Assembly (NCBI GenBank): GCA_903835275.1 | Contig: CAILMK010000223.1 | Span: 1-6,460, forward strand | Reading direction: 5' to 3' | Length of the DNA: 6,460 nt | Source: an uncultured bacterium | GTDB lineage: Bacteria; Bacteroidota; Bacteroidia; CAILMK01 | Shown here: positions 1 to 6,425 of the stretch, piece by piece | How positions within the stretch are numbered: the first letter of the stretch is position 1 | Layout: each line of letters opens with the position of its first letter | Notes under the pieces: generated by a model | Databases searched by the model: none | What the model was told of the DNA's origin: nothing | The model's input: the letters and a program-made list of their open reading frames with translations, nothing else | Made by a program: the position numbers and the translations under genes

Positions 1-135
1 ACCACAAGTGTTATTTTTCGGAGAGAGGATGATACTTATACCTGCATCGCTTGTATCCGTTGCATCTGCGGGAGCATTTGCAAAGATGTTGTTCGCGAAT
101 AAAACAAGGATTAAAATGGGAAATAGCTTTTTCAT
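1..135 (-). CDS. N-terminal part of a secreted protein, cut by the window edge
   Basis: This is an open reading frame of 45 codons from an ATG at 135 that runs off the left edge without a stop. It begins with a clear signal peptide: two lysines after the start Met, a hydrophobic stretch (LFPILILVLFA), then a probable cleavage site after the A of NIFA (residue 19). Right after the short mature N-terminus come residues 27-45, which match residues 415-433 of the large secreted protein next door at 16 of 19 positions (DTxDAGISxILSPxNNTCG). The protein is therefore exported and starts with the same extracellular module, but without the beta-helix region that comes before it in the neighbour. A good Bacteroidota promoter lies just upstream and supports this start. 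A T9SS sorting tail is likely by analogy but lies outside the window. The full function is unknown. Confidence 0.85.
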   Translation of the reverse strand, partial: MKKLFPILILVLFANNIFANAPADATDTSDAGISIILSPKNNTCG

Positions 136-149
136 AAGGATCTTTTTCT

Positions 150-180
150 CAAAGATAAGAAATTAATTAACACCGCCAAA
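150..180 (-). promoter_or_regulatory. Bacteroidota-type promoter of the partial secreted gene
   Basis: Read on the minus strand, TATCTTTG (157-150) matches the Bacteroidota -7 consensus TAnnTTTG at every fixed base. A TTTG (180-177) lies upstream with a 19-base spacer, which fits the -33 element of this phylum. Transcription would start near 143, giving a leader of about 8 bases before the ATG at 135. No Shine-Dalgarno is seen. The -33 element overlaps the foot of the adjacent palindrome. Confidence 0.7.
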
Positions 181-214
181 CCTCGTAGGTCTTTAAGACC
201 TTTAGAGGTTTTTT
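178..214. terminator. Two-part palindromic hairpin between the two secreted genes
   Basis: An outer stem of 7 pairs (178-184 with 205-211) and an inner stem of 6 pairs (187-192 with 196-201, AGGTCT/AGACCT, loop 193-195) are separated by a small internal loop. The T run at 209-214 follows the hairpin on the plus strand. On the minus strand, which carries the genes on both sides, the hairpin begins at the stop codon of the large gene and is followed by only three Ts. It probably ends transcription of the large gene, perhaps in both directions. It may equally be a copy of a dispersed intergenic palindrome. Confidence 0.5.
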
Positions 215-2567
215 ATTTCAACATCATAATCTCTTTCGTCATCATTCTATCTCCAATTCGCATTTTGATAAGATACATTCCGGAAGTTGCATAATAATTA
301 TCAGGAATAAATTTTAATGTATGTTCCCCTGCAATTTGCATTTCATTTGCCAGTAATGCTATTCTGCGTCCTGTCAAATCATAGACTTCTACGCTTACAT
401 TTTCTCCGCTTTCAAGAGTGTAATTTATATTTGTTAAATTTTGAAATGGGTTGGGATATATAGATACTTCGGAGTTTGCAGTAGCATTTTTATCTATTCC
501 TGAAATGAGATAATAGGTGAGTGTGTCAGATGCTGTTGCAGTACATCCGCTATAGCTTGTCACTTTCAAAGTTGCTGAATAATGTCCCGGAGCAAATGTA
601 TGTGTTACCGTGTATCCTGAATCATTGGTGAAATCGCTGAATTCCCAATTGTATTTTTTATAGAAGGCAGTATCAATAGCCTTGAATTTTGCATCAGATG
701 AAAAAACAGAATGATTGATTGTAAAGGTGGCACTTAATGAGTCAATATTTATAGAGTTATAGGCAATGTCAGAACATCCGAAGGAATTAACTACTTTTAG
801 TTTAATATTATATGCACCAGTATTGCTGTAAGAAATGGCAGCATTTTTAGAAGTGGCATAGGTGCCGTTCCCAAAATCCCAGCTATAAGAATTTATTGTT
901 CCTGAATCTATAATACTTGCATCAGAAAATTTTGCAACTGTATTCTGACAGGCATTTGAAATATTAAATGCTGCTTTTATTCCCGGATAAATCGAAACTG
1001 AACTGATTATGGTATCGTTTGAATGGCCTCCGTCATTAGCCATATCTGTCCACGCTTTAAAAATATATTTACCTCCTTTAAATGTACTTAGAGGAGTTGC
1101 AAATGATAAAACCATGTCAGAATCATTTCCCGGTTTTATTGTACTATTCACAGGGTAACTTACAGTATCAGATGCAGCCCCTGAAACTTGCAGATGCAAA
1201 CGGAATCCACCTTTAATATTTATCAATCCATAATTATGCACATACAATTCTACGCTTGTATTTGAAGTTCCACAAGTGTTGTTTACAGGACTTAAAATGG
1301 AGCTGATTCCTGCATCAAGTGTATCGGCAAGCTCTGAAGCTCCTATGCAGGGGAATTTTTTGTTTCTCAGGTTCCCGTCTATATCCACGTTTGTATAGCC
1401 AATTGCAGCTCCCTTATTCATTAAAGCAGCAGAGGCATATGTAAGATGTAAATCCCCTGTGGATGGATGTGCAAATTTAGGGTCAGCGGATACACTGTAT
1501 TTATCATATCCTGTCGCTTTTTGCCAGGCTGAGAGAGAAGAATAGTCACTCGTTTTACCGGAAGAGGCATAGTATTCCCCAAGGTACGTGCCGGTAGTGT
1601 AATAATCATTATAATCACTATTACTGCTTCCATAGGACTCTGATATAGCCAATCCCCCACCTGTATTGATGCAGATATTATTCACAAGTGCATTGCCATC
1701 AAAATCGCAAGCACCCCTTGTTGAAACTGATGAAGAAACGATGCTATTGTAATAAACGTCTACATTACCGGATACAGAAATTCCCCCCAGTTTACAATTA
1801 AAAAAATTATTTACAATGTATGTTGTATACTTCTTGTTAGTCATTATTATTCCGCCAACGCAATTAAAAATATTTCCGCTAATCAAAAAGTCTCCCTGGT
1901 CTTCATATTCTATTGCAAAATCTGACTGGCTATCCATGAGGTTTTTTTCAATTACTATACCCAAGCCAATTAAAGCATTCCTATCGCCGCTTGAATAAAC
2001 TATCGAGCCTCCTATAATATGGTTCTGGCGAATGGTAATATAAGATTGCTGGTCGTGCTTTCCGGTTTGACAGTTAATAATTATTGCACCTGTAAAATCT
2101 ATATGGCTAACCTTGGAAATCAATATGCAATGTTCGATCAATATATTGTGGGAAAAATTGCTAAGGTCAAAAATACGGCCTCCGAAATACGCCAGAGAAT
2201 CTACACCTGAAATGGTGAGATATCTGAAATTGAAATAAATGGCATTGTTAAGTGTAAAAACAAGGGTTGTATCTAAAATTGTCACCTTGGAACTATCCAG
2301 TGATTTGGATTGAAACGTAATCGTATTTGTAGAAGAAGCCCCCACGATACTATCAATGGTAATGGCTTCCTTATATAGGCCGTCAGCTACATTAAAAACG
2401 ACAGATCCACTTATCCCTTGGGAATCCAGGGCTTTTACAGCATTTGTAAAACTTGTATAATTGGTGATTCCGGAGCCTTTCGGATCTATGGTATAGCTGC
2501 CTTTTAATTGTGCAAAAATAACACCTGAAAACAATAAGAAATAGAGTAAAAATAATGTGGTTTTCAT
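213..2567 (-). CDS. Secreted modular protein: beta-helix, PKD-like domains, T9SS sorting tail
   Basis: This 784-residue protein is predicted to cross the inner membrane by Sec and the outer membrane by the type IX secretion system. Residues 1-19 are a signal peptide, with cleavage expected between FA and QL. Residues of about 30-310 are rich in short N/G/I/V strands and turns (VIEKNLMDS, LISGNIFNC, YIVNNFFNC, VYYNSIV), as in right-handed parallel beta-helix proteins. About 416-527 (DAGISSILSP onward) is a beta-sandwich module of the CARDB-like kind. About 530-608 and 612-686 are PKD-like domains, the first with YSWDFGNGT and the second with YNWEFSDFT. Residues 700-784 are a T9SS tail: SIYPNPF, then VEVYDLTGRR, ending in a basic strand and MMLK. 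No catalytic motif is evident, so adhesion, surface-layer or glycan binding is as likely as an enzyme role. The beta-helix call is from pattern only. The ATG at 2567 is fixed by the signal peptide. Confidence 0.93.
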   Translation of the reverse strand: MKTTLFLLYFLLFSGVIFAQLKGSYTIDPKGSGITNYTSFTNAVKALDSQGISGSVVFNVADGLYKEAITIDSIVGASSTNTITFQSKSLDSSKVTILDTTLVFTLNNAIYFNFRYLTISGVDSLAYFGGRIFDLSNFSHNILIEHCILISKVSHIDFTGAIIINCQTGKHDQQSYITIRQNHIIGGSIVYSSGDRNALIGLGIVIEKNLMDSQSDFAIEYEDQGDFLISGNIFNCVGGIIMTNKKYTTYIVNNFFNCKLGGISVSGNVDVYYNSIVSSSVSTRGACDFDGNALVNNICINTGGGLAISESYGSSNSDYNDYYTTGTYLGEYYASSGKTSDYSSLSAWQKATGYDKYSVSADPKFAHPSTGDLHLTYASAALMNKGAAIGYTNVDIDGNLRNKKFPCIGASELADTLDAGISSILSPVNNTCGTSNTSVELYVHNYGLINIKGGFRLHLQVSGAASDTVSYPVNSTIKPGNDSDMVLSFATPLSTFKGGKYIFKAWTDMANDGGHSNDTIISSVSIYPGIKAAFNISNACQNTVAKFSDASIIDSGTINSYSWDFGNGTYATSKNAAISYSNTGAYNIKLKVVNSFGCSDIAYNSINIDSLSATFTINHSVFSSDAKFKAIDTAFYKKYNWEFSDFTNDSGYTVTHTFAPGHYSATLKVTSYSGCTATASDTLTYYLISGIDKNATANSEVSIYPNPFQNLTNINYTLESGENVSVEVYDLTGRRIALLANEMQIAGEHTLKFIPDNYYATSGMYLIKMRIGDRMMTKEIMMLK

Positions 2568-2590
2568 GAAAAATGCCGTTTTCTTTAATT

Positions 2591-2598
2591 CAAAGCTA
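2591..2598 (-). promoter_or_regulatory. Putative -7 promoter element of the large secreted gene
   Basis: On the minus strand, TAGCTTTG matches the Bacteroidota -7 consensus TAnnTTTG at every fixed base. Transcription would begin near 2584, about 17 bases before the ATG at 2567. The -33 element is less clear: a TTG at 2624-2622 lies at a 23-base spacing, the upper end of what is accepted, and another at 2613-2611 is too close. No Shine-Dalgarno precedes the start codon. Confidence 0.5.
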
Positions 2599-2610
2599 AT
2601 AAAACTGAAT

Positions 2611-2628
2611 CAATTCCCCTCCAAATTG
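2611..2628. promoter_or_regulatory. Inverted repeat in the divergent intergenic region, possible operator
   Basis: CAATT (2611-2615) and AATTG (2624-2628) form a perfect 5-base inverted repeat around an 8-base centre. It lies between the putative -7 boxes of the two divergent genes, where a shared regulator could act on both. The half-sites are short and AT-rich, so chance is a serious alternative. Confidence 0.2.
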
Positions 2629-2630
2629 TT

Positions 2631-2646
2631 TAATATTGTACTTTAT
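2631..2646 (+). promoter_or_regulatory. Weak putative promoter of the ABC transporter genes
   Basis: TAATATTG (2631-2638) differs from the -7 consensus TAnnTTTG at one fixed base, and TACTTTAT (2639-2646) also resembles it. Either would start transcription within about 15 bases of the ATG at 2657. No TTG sits at a proper -33 distance, so the call rests on position and one partial match. Confidence 0.3.
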
Positions 2647-2656
2647 TATTCACTCA

Positions 2657-3583
2657 ATGAATATACTTGAAGCGAGAAATATCTCGAAATATTATTCGCG
2701 ACACACAGCCCTCGAGGATGTCAGTATAAGTGTGCCCGCGGGCAGCGTCTATGGGCTGCTGGGGCCAAATGGAGCCGGTAAAACAACCCTTATAAGGATC
2801 ATTACACAAATTATCGGGCCTGACAAGGGTGAGGTGATCCTGAACGGAAAGAAAATTACTCCACAGGATATTTACAGGATCGGCTACATGCCGGAAGAAC
2901 GCGGCCTCTACAGAAAAATGAAAGTAGGCGAGCAGATCCTTTATCTCGCCCAGCTCAAGGGGCTTCCAAAGGATATTGCGATTAAAAATATAAAATACTG
3001 GTTTGATGCCCTGAATATTTCCGACTGGTGGAATAAAAAAGTGGAAGAACTTTCCAAGGGAATGCAGCAAAAAATCCAGTTTATCTGCACAGTTATTCAC
3101 GAACCTGAATTATTGATCCTGGATGAACCTTTTTCCGGATTTGACCCTGTGAATGCGGAAATTATCAAAAAGGAATTATTAAAATTGAAGGCAAAGGGAA
3201 ATACAATTATTCTTTCCACGCACCGCATGGAATCCGTAGAGGAATTATGCGATAATTTCTGTTTGATCAACCGTTCACATAAGGTAATTGACGGGCCCGT
3301 AAACGAAGTGAGGCATAAATTCAAGGCGCATAAATATGAATTGATTATTTCCGGACTTACACAGGAACTTCCTACTGCTGAGATCCCGGATTTTCATTTG
3401 CTCGAAACCCATAAAGTTTCTGACGATACATTGCATCTGATTTTCAGGGTAGGGGATTCCATTTCCACCAATGAAATATTGAAAAAGTTTCTTCCTTACG
3501 GGGAAATAGAATTATTCAAAGAAATATTACCGAGTATTCATGATATATTTATTGAATTGGTAGGAGGGCAAGCCGATGAATAA
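2657..3583 (+). CDS. ABC transporter ATP-binding protein, NatA-like
   Basis: This 308-residue cytoplasmic ATPase powers the membrane permease encoded directly after it. Motifs in order are Walker A GPNGAGKT (36-43), a Q-loop region GYMPEERGLY (76-85) in which Glu80 stands where most ABC ATPases have Gln, signature LSKGM (132-136), Walker B LLILDEP (152-158), D-loop SGFD (160-163) and H-switch His189 in STHRME. The PEERGLY form of the Q-loop is common in the NatA group. About 80-90 residues after the ATPase core (from about 220) match in position and length the C-terminal extension of this group (DUF4162-type). The ATG at 2657 is preferred because MNILEARNIS is the usual family start. A TTG seven codons upstream (2636) would add MYFIIHS and would overlap the likely promoter. 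The substrate is unknown. Sodium export (NatAB of Bacillus) is the named family member, but related pairs carry other substrates. Confidence 0.95.
   Translation: MNILEARNISKYYSRHTALEDVSISVPAGSVYGLLGPNGAGKTTLIRIITQIIGPDKGEVILNGKKITPQDIYRIGYMPEERGLYRKMKVGEQILYLAQLKGLPKDIAIKNIKYWFDALNISDWWNKKVEELSKGMQQKIQFICTVIHEPELLILDEPFSGFDPVNAEIIKKELLKLKAKGNTIILSTHRMESVEELCDNFCLINRSHKVIDGPVNEVRHKFKAHKYELIISGLTQELPTAEIPDFHLLETHKVSDDTLHLIFRVGDSISTNEILKKFLPYGEIELFKEILPSIHDIFIELVGGQADE
3561..3568 (+). promoter_or_regulatory. Strong Shine-Dalgarno for the ABC permease, inside the ATPase gene
   Basis: TAGGAGGG ends 7 bases before the ATG at 3576, and in the ATPase frame it contributes to the codons for VGG near the C-terminus. 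It supports the 3576 start and suggests reinitiation or coupled translation across the 8-base overlap. The other starts in the window have no comparable motif. Confidence 0.65.
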
Positions 3584-4889
3584 AATAGCACTCATCATCC
3601 GCAGGGAATACATCACCAGGGTAAGGAATAAAACCTTTATTATCCTTACCTTGATCGCGCCGCTTCTCTATGGTTTATTAATAGCGTTGCCGATCATCGC
3701 TACAAAATTCGGGCAGGATGTTCGTTTTGTAGATGTAGTGGATGAAACAGGACAATTCAAGTATAAACTTAAAAATTCCGGGGAGTTGTTTTTCCGTTAT
3801 CCGGATGCTTCTTTTTCAGAGGAGAAAAAGCTGATGAAACAAAAAGATGGACCGCAACTCATCCTTCGTATTCCGAATCAGCTCAATATTTTCAAGCCGG
3901 ATTCCTTATTGTTGTTATCGGCAAAAAATGTTGGTTTGAATTTCAATGAAAAGATTGAAAATGCCGTTAACGAACGGATAAACGATCTTAAGATTCAAAA
4001 ATTAAAACTCAATAAAACGCTGTTAGATACATTGGTCACAAATGTAAATATCACTGTCCGTGCAGATACAGGGGAAGGAGAAAAGGAAAGCAGCAGCGCA
4101 GCGGCAAGTGCAGCGGCATTTGGCGGTGGATTTCTCATTTACATGTTTATTTTTTTATACGGGGGGATGGTGTTGCGCGGGGTGCAGGAGGAAAAACAAA
4201 ACCGTATTGTTGAGATCATCATTTCATCCGTAAAACCATTCCAGTTAATGCTTGGTAAAATAGTAGGCATTGCCATGGTTGGGTTGACGCAATTTATTGT
4301 TTGGGTAATACTTACCATTATTACAACAACACTCATAGGAGTGCTGCTGACTCCATCTGCGGAGCAAATGCAGGTGGCACATGCCATTGCTGCACACGGC
4401 CCGGCATCGGGTATGATGGATGCGGCAGCACAGGGAACCTTGCATAAAATTTCCAGTGCCATAGGAACACTTAATTTAACTATGCTTTTAAGCATGTTCG
4501 TTTTTTATTTTCTCGGAGGATATTTATTGTACAGTTCACTTTTTGCTGCTTGCGCCGCCGCCGTGGATAGCCAGTCTGACCTGTATCAATTCATGTTCCC
4601 GATTTCGTTGCCTATCATTGTTTCCATTTCTTTAATACCTTCCGTCATCAGTAATCCCGATAGTAACCTCGCGGTGTGGCTCTCCATTATTCCTTTTACA
4701 GCACCGGTGATCATGATGGCACGTTTACCTTTTGGTGTGCCTGCATGGCAACTGGGGTTATCTGCATTCATTCTTATTGGTGGATTTATAACCACAACCA
4801 TGTTCGCAGGGAAAATTTACAGGATAGGTATTCTCATGTACGGAAAGAAAATTACATGGCGGGAATTATCGAAGTGGCTGTTTTATTAA
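3576..4889 (+). CDS. ABC-2 type transporter permease, NatB-like
   Basis: This 437-residue inner-membrane protein should pair with the ATPase just upstream, whose last 8 bases it overlaps. It starts with a short basic segment (IIRREYITRVRNK), as is usual for the family. The first membrane helix lies at about 21-43, and a large extracytoplasmic domain follows at about 45-180. A cluster of helices comes next, at about 183-202, 223-258 (probably one helix and part of another), 300-328, 340-360, 364-383 and 389-411. The cytoplasmic link between the second and third helices contains QEEKQNRIVEIIISSVKPF and LMLGKIVG, the characteristic stretch of NatB-type permeases and the likely contact with the ATPase. 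An Ala-rich segment (175-182) precedes the second helix, and an Ala/Met/His-rich loop lies at about 260-298. The C-terminus (YRIGILMYGKK) is typical of Bacteroidota members. Helix limits are by eye. The transported substrate is not known. Confidence 0.94.
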   Translation: MNKIALIIRREYITRVRNKTFIILTLIAPLLYGLLIALPIIATKFGQDVRFVDVVDETGQFKYKLKNSGELFFRYPDASFSEEKKLMKQKDGPQLILRIPNQLNIFKPDSLLLLSAKNVGLNFNEKIENAVNERINDLKIQKLKLNKTLLDTLVTNVNITVRADTGEGEKESSSAAASAAAFGGGFLIYMFIFLYGGMVLRGVQEEKQNRIVEIIISSVKPFQLMLGKIVGIAMVGLTQFIVWVILTIITTTLIGVLLTPSAEQMQVAHAIAAHGPASGMMDAAAQGTLHKISSAIGTLNLTMLLSMFVFYFLGGYLLYSSLFAACAAAVDSQSDLYQFMFPISLPIIVSISLIPSVISNPDSNLAVWLSIIPFTAPVIMMARLPFGVPAWQLGLSAFILIGGFITTTMFAGKIYRIGILMYGKKITWRELSKWLFY

Positions 4890-4908
4890 AGATAACTATA
4901 CAACACTC

Positions 4909-5709
4909 ATGCTCGTAGAAAAACTTGAAGTTGCCGATGTTGAAGGAGCAGTAAAACTTCAGCCTCATGATTGGGGCAGCATTGAAGCTCATGTTAATTT
5001 TTACGTCCGTTCTTCCATTTGCAGGCCTGTAAAAATTTCGGAAGGGAATGAAATTATCGGCATTGGTACCAGCATCCTTCATAAAGATGTAGCATGGCTG
5101 GCTGCGATCATTGTACACCCTGACCACAGAGGAAAGGGTATTGGAACCATAATAACGCAATTTCTGGTTGATGACCTGAGGAAATCAGGATATGAAAGTA
5201 TTTATCTGATCGCTACTCCACTCGGGGAACCTGTTTATAATAAACTTGGATTTAAAACCCAGGCTGAATATTCCTTCAGGCGAAATGACAAGGAGTATGA
5301 GAAGTTTGCTGTAAGTCCAAATATCATTCCTTATTCGGAAATACATAAAAAAGCAATATTTGAGCTCGATAAAATTGCCTCAGGAGAGGATAGGTCTGCG
5401 CGCTTTCCGGAATACCTGCAAAATGCTTTTGTGTTTCATTCCGGTTCCGAAGTGCAGGGATTTTATCTTCCTGATTTTTATGAGGGTATGATTGTTGCCT
5501 CCAATGAAAATGCTGGAATAGAACTGATGAAACTAAGATTGAATTCTAAAAATTTTGGCATTCTTCCTTTTGCTAATAAGACGGCTTTGGATTTCTTGTC
5601 TGAAAATAATTTCAATGAATTCCGAACCGCGAAAAGAATGTACCTCGGTAAAATGTTTGAATGGAATCCTGAATTGATCTACAATCGTGTAAGCGGGCAA
5701 ATAGGGTAA
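4909..5709 (+). CDS. GNAT-family N-acetyltransferase with C-terminal YitH-type domain
   Basis: This 266-residue, probably cytoplasmic enzyme should transfer an acetyl group from acetyl-CoA to an unknown amine. Residues of about 1-135 form a GNAT domain: strand AAIIVHPD followed by the acetyl-CoA pyrophosphate loop HRGKGIG (73-79), then a helix and the VYNKLGF segment (109-115) usual near the end of the fold. Residues of about 140-266 resemble the second GNAT-like domain found in YitH-type proteins (Acetyltransf_18), with the FELDK...GEDRSA stretch (151-164) and a C-terminal RMYLGK...IYNRVSGQIG segment. The ATG lies 19 bases after the permease stop, with no promoter or terminator visible between, so co-transcription with the transporter is likely. 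No Shine-Dalgarno is seen. The start fits the usual first strand (LVEKLEVAD). The substrate cannot be read from sequence, and a link to the transporter is only positional. Confidence 0.88.
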   Translation: MLVEKLEVADVEGAVKLQPHDWGSIEAHVNFYVRSSICRPVKISEGNEIIGIGTSILHKDVAWLAAIIVHPDHRGKGIGTIITQFLVDDLRKSGYESIYLIATPLGEPVYNKLGFKTQAEYSFRRNDKEYEKFAVSPNIIPYSEIHKKAIFELDKIASGEDRSARFPEYLQNAFVFHSGSEVQGFYLPDFYEGMIVASNENAGIELMKLRLNSKNFGILPFANKTALDFLSENNFNEFRTAKRMYLGKMFEWNPELIYNRVSGQIG

Positions 5710-5718
5710 TTTTACAAT

Positions 5719-5750
5719 ATGGAACGGCTTTTTAAAAGATACTGTTCCAT
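5719..5750. terminator. Hairpin between acetyltransferase and flavoprotein genes, weak terminator
   Basis: A stem of 9 pairs (5719-5727 with 5742-5750, one G-U) is topped by a second stem of 4 pairs (CTTT 5728-5731 with AAAG 5735-5738) and a 3-base bulge. No T run follows on the plus strand, so it is not a standard intrinsic terminator. It could be an attenuating or mRNA-stabilising structure at the end of the acetyltransferase transcript. Confidence 0.4.
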
Positions 5751-5764
5751 TAAAACCTAAATAT

Positions 5765-5771
5765 TACTTTG
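5765..5771 (+). promoter_or_regulatory. Possible -7 element directly before the flavoprotein gene
   Basis: TACTTTG resembles the Bacteroidota -7 element TAnnTTTG with one base missing, and ends one base before the ATG at 5773. If real, transcription would start at or slightly inside the annotated start, giving a leaderless message or a start codon further in. No TTG lies at the -33 distance, so confidence is low. Confidence 0.3.
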
Positions 5772-5772
5772 T

Positions 5773-6342
5773 ATGTATAATCTGAAAATTATTTCCTCAT
5801 CCATAAGGGAAGGCAGAAAAGGTCCCCTGGTGGCAAACTGGATCACCGGAATTGCAAAACAGCATACTGAATTCAATGTTGAATTGCTCGACCTTGCTGA
5901 AATCAATCTTCCCATGATGAACGAACCTGAAAATCCCTCAAAGAAGATATATAAGTTTGATTACACAAAGAATTGGAGTGCAAAAATTGAGGAAGCGGAT
6001 GCCTTTATTTTTGTAACTGCCGAATACGATTTTAATTATCCGGCACCTTTAAGAAATGCCTTGGAATACCTATATCACGAATGGAGCTATAAGGCTGCAG
6101 GAATTGTTAGTTATGGAGGTGTATCCGCAGGTACACGCGCTTATAACAGTTTGAAAGCAGATCTTTCCACGTTCAAAATGGTGCCGCTTTATGAATCTGT
6201 AAACTTTCCTTTTTTTATGAAGAACATCAATGAAAACGGAGAATTTATTGTCAATGAAATCTCTGAAAAGGCTGCTCATGCTATGCTTAAAGAATTACTT
6301 CGCTGGACAAAAGGATTGAAGCTGATAAAGGAAGATAAATGA
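5773..6342 (+). CDS. NADPH-dependent FMN reductase family flavoprotein
   Basis: This 189-residue protein belongs to the flavodoxin-fold FMN_red family, which binds FMN and reduces quinones, azo or nitro compounds, chromate or flavin with NAD(P)H. The actual substrate here is unknown. The N-terminal beta strand IKII-like segment (LKIISSSIREGRKG, 4-17) holds the FMN-phosphate loop with the family S-x-R-x-G-R pattern (S10, R12, G14, R15). The second signature, residues 82-100, reads TAEYDFNYPAPLRNALEYL and corresponds to the usual TPEYNxSxPAxLKNAxD. Pro is replaced by Ala83 and Asn by Asp86. The third, SYGGVSAGTRA (113-123), is the isoalloxazine-side loop. The length is normal for the family and the start fits it. 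It lies 63 bases after the acetyltransferase, same strand, with a hairpin between, so it may be its own transcription unit. It is expected in the cytoplasm, as no signal peptide is present. Confidence 0.9.
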   Translation: MYNLKIISSSIREGRKGPLVANWITGIAKQHTEFNVELLDLAEINLPMMNEPENPSKKIYKFDYTKNWSAKIEEADAFIFVTAEYDFNYPAPLRNALEYLYHEWSYKAAGIVSYGGVSAGTRAYNSLKADLSTFKMVPLYESVNFPFFMKNINENGEFIVNEISEKAAHAMLKELLRWTKGLKLIKEDK

Positions 6343-6372
6343 TTTGCGATATTTGATTTGCGATTTACGATT
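6341..6372. repeat. Short direct repeats GATTTGCGAT at the end of the flavoprotein gene
   Basis: GATTTGCGAT occurs at 6341-6350 and again at 6355-6364, followed by the variant GATTTACGATT at 6362-6372. The first copy begins inside the TGA stop codon. The array is imperfect, short and without unique spacers. Such degenerate gatttgcgat/gatttacgat strings look like simple intergenic filler, with no function that I can assign. Confidence 0.5.
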
Positions 6373-6425
6373 GAAAAATCAAGAAGTTTCACAGAAATAG
6401 GTAATATTTTACAATTAGTGATAAT

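Noticed and set aside
175..214. Palindrome near 178-214 as an insertion sequence end or attachment site
   Set aside because: There is no transposase or integrase gene, no target duplication, and no second copy in the window.
1421..2210. Short reading frames inside the large secreted gene on both strands (1421-1660, 1816-1998, 2019-2210)
   Set aside because: They lie wholly inside a well-supported gene, have no recognisable domain, no promoter and no ribosome binding site, and look like out-of-frame shadows.
2636..2656. TTG start giving a seven-residue longer ABC ATPase
   Set aside because: The extra residues MYFIIHS are not typical of the family, the TTG overlaps promoter-like sequence, and the ATG at 2657 gives the normal NatA-type N-terminus.
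2654..3324. Minus-strand reading frames opposite the ABC ATPase
   Set aside because: The plus frame carries all ABC ATPase motifs, and the antisense translations show no domain or plausible start signal.
4139..5160. Minus-strand frames opposite the permease and acetyltransferase, including Cys-rich ones, and the plus frame 4676-4918
   Set aside because: The Cys-rich composition comes from reading Ala- and Met-rich permease codons in reverse. None has independent support.
6070..6279. Minus-strand 69-codon frame opposite the flavoprotein gene
   Set aside because: It is antisense to conserved FMN reductase motifs and has no supporting signal.
6341..6372. Repeats after the flavoprotein gene as a CRISPR array
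   Set aside because: The units are about 10 bases, degenerate and nearly adjacent, with no spacers of usual length and no cas gene nearby.
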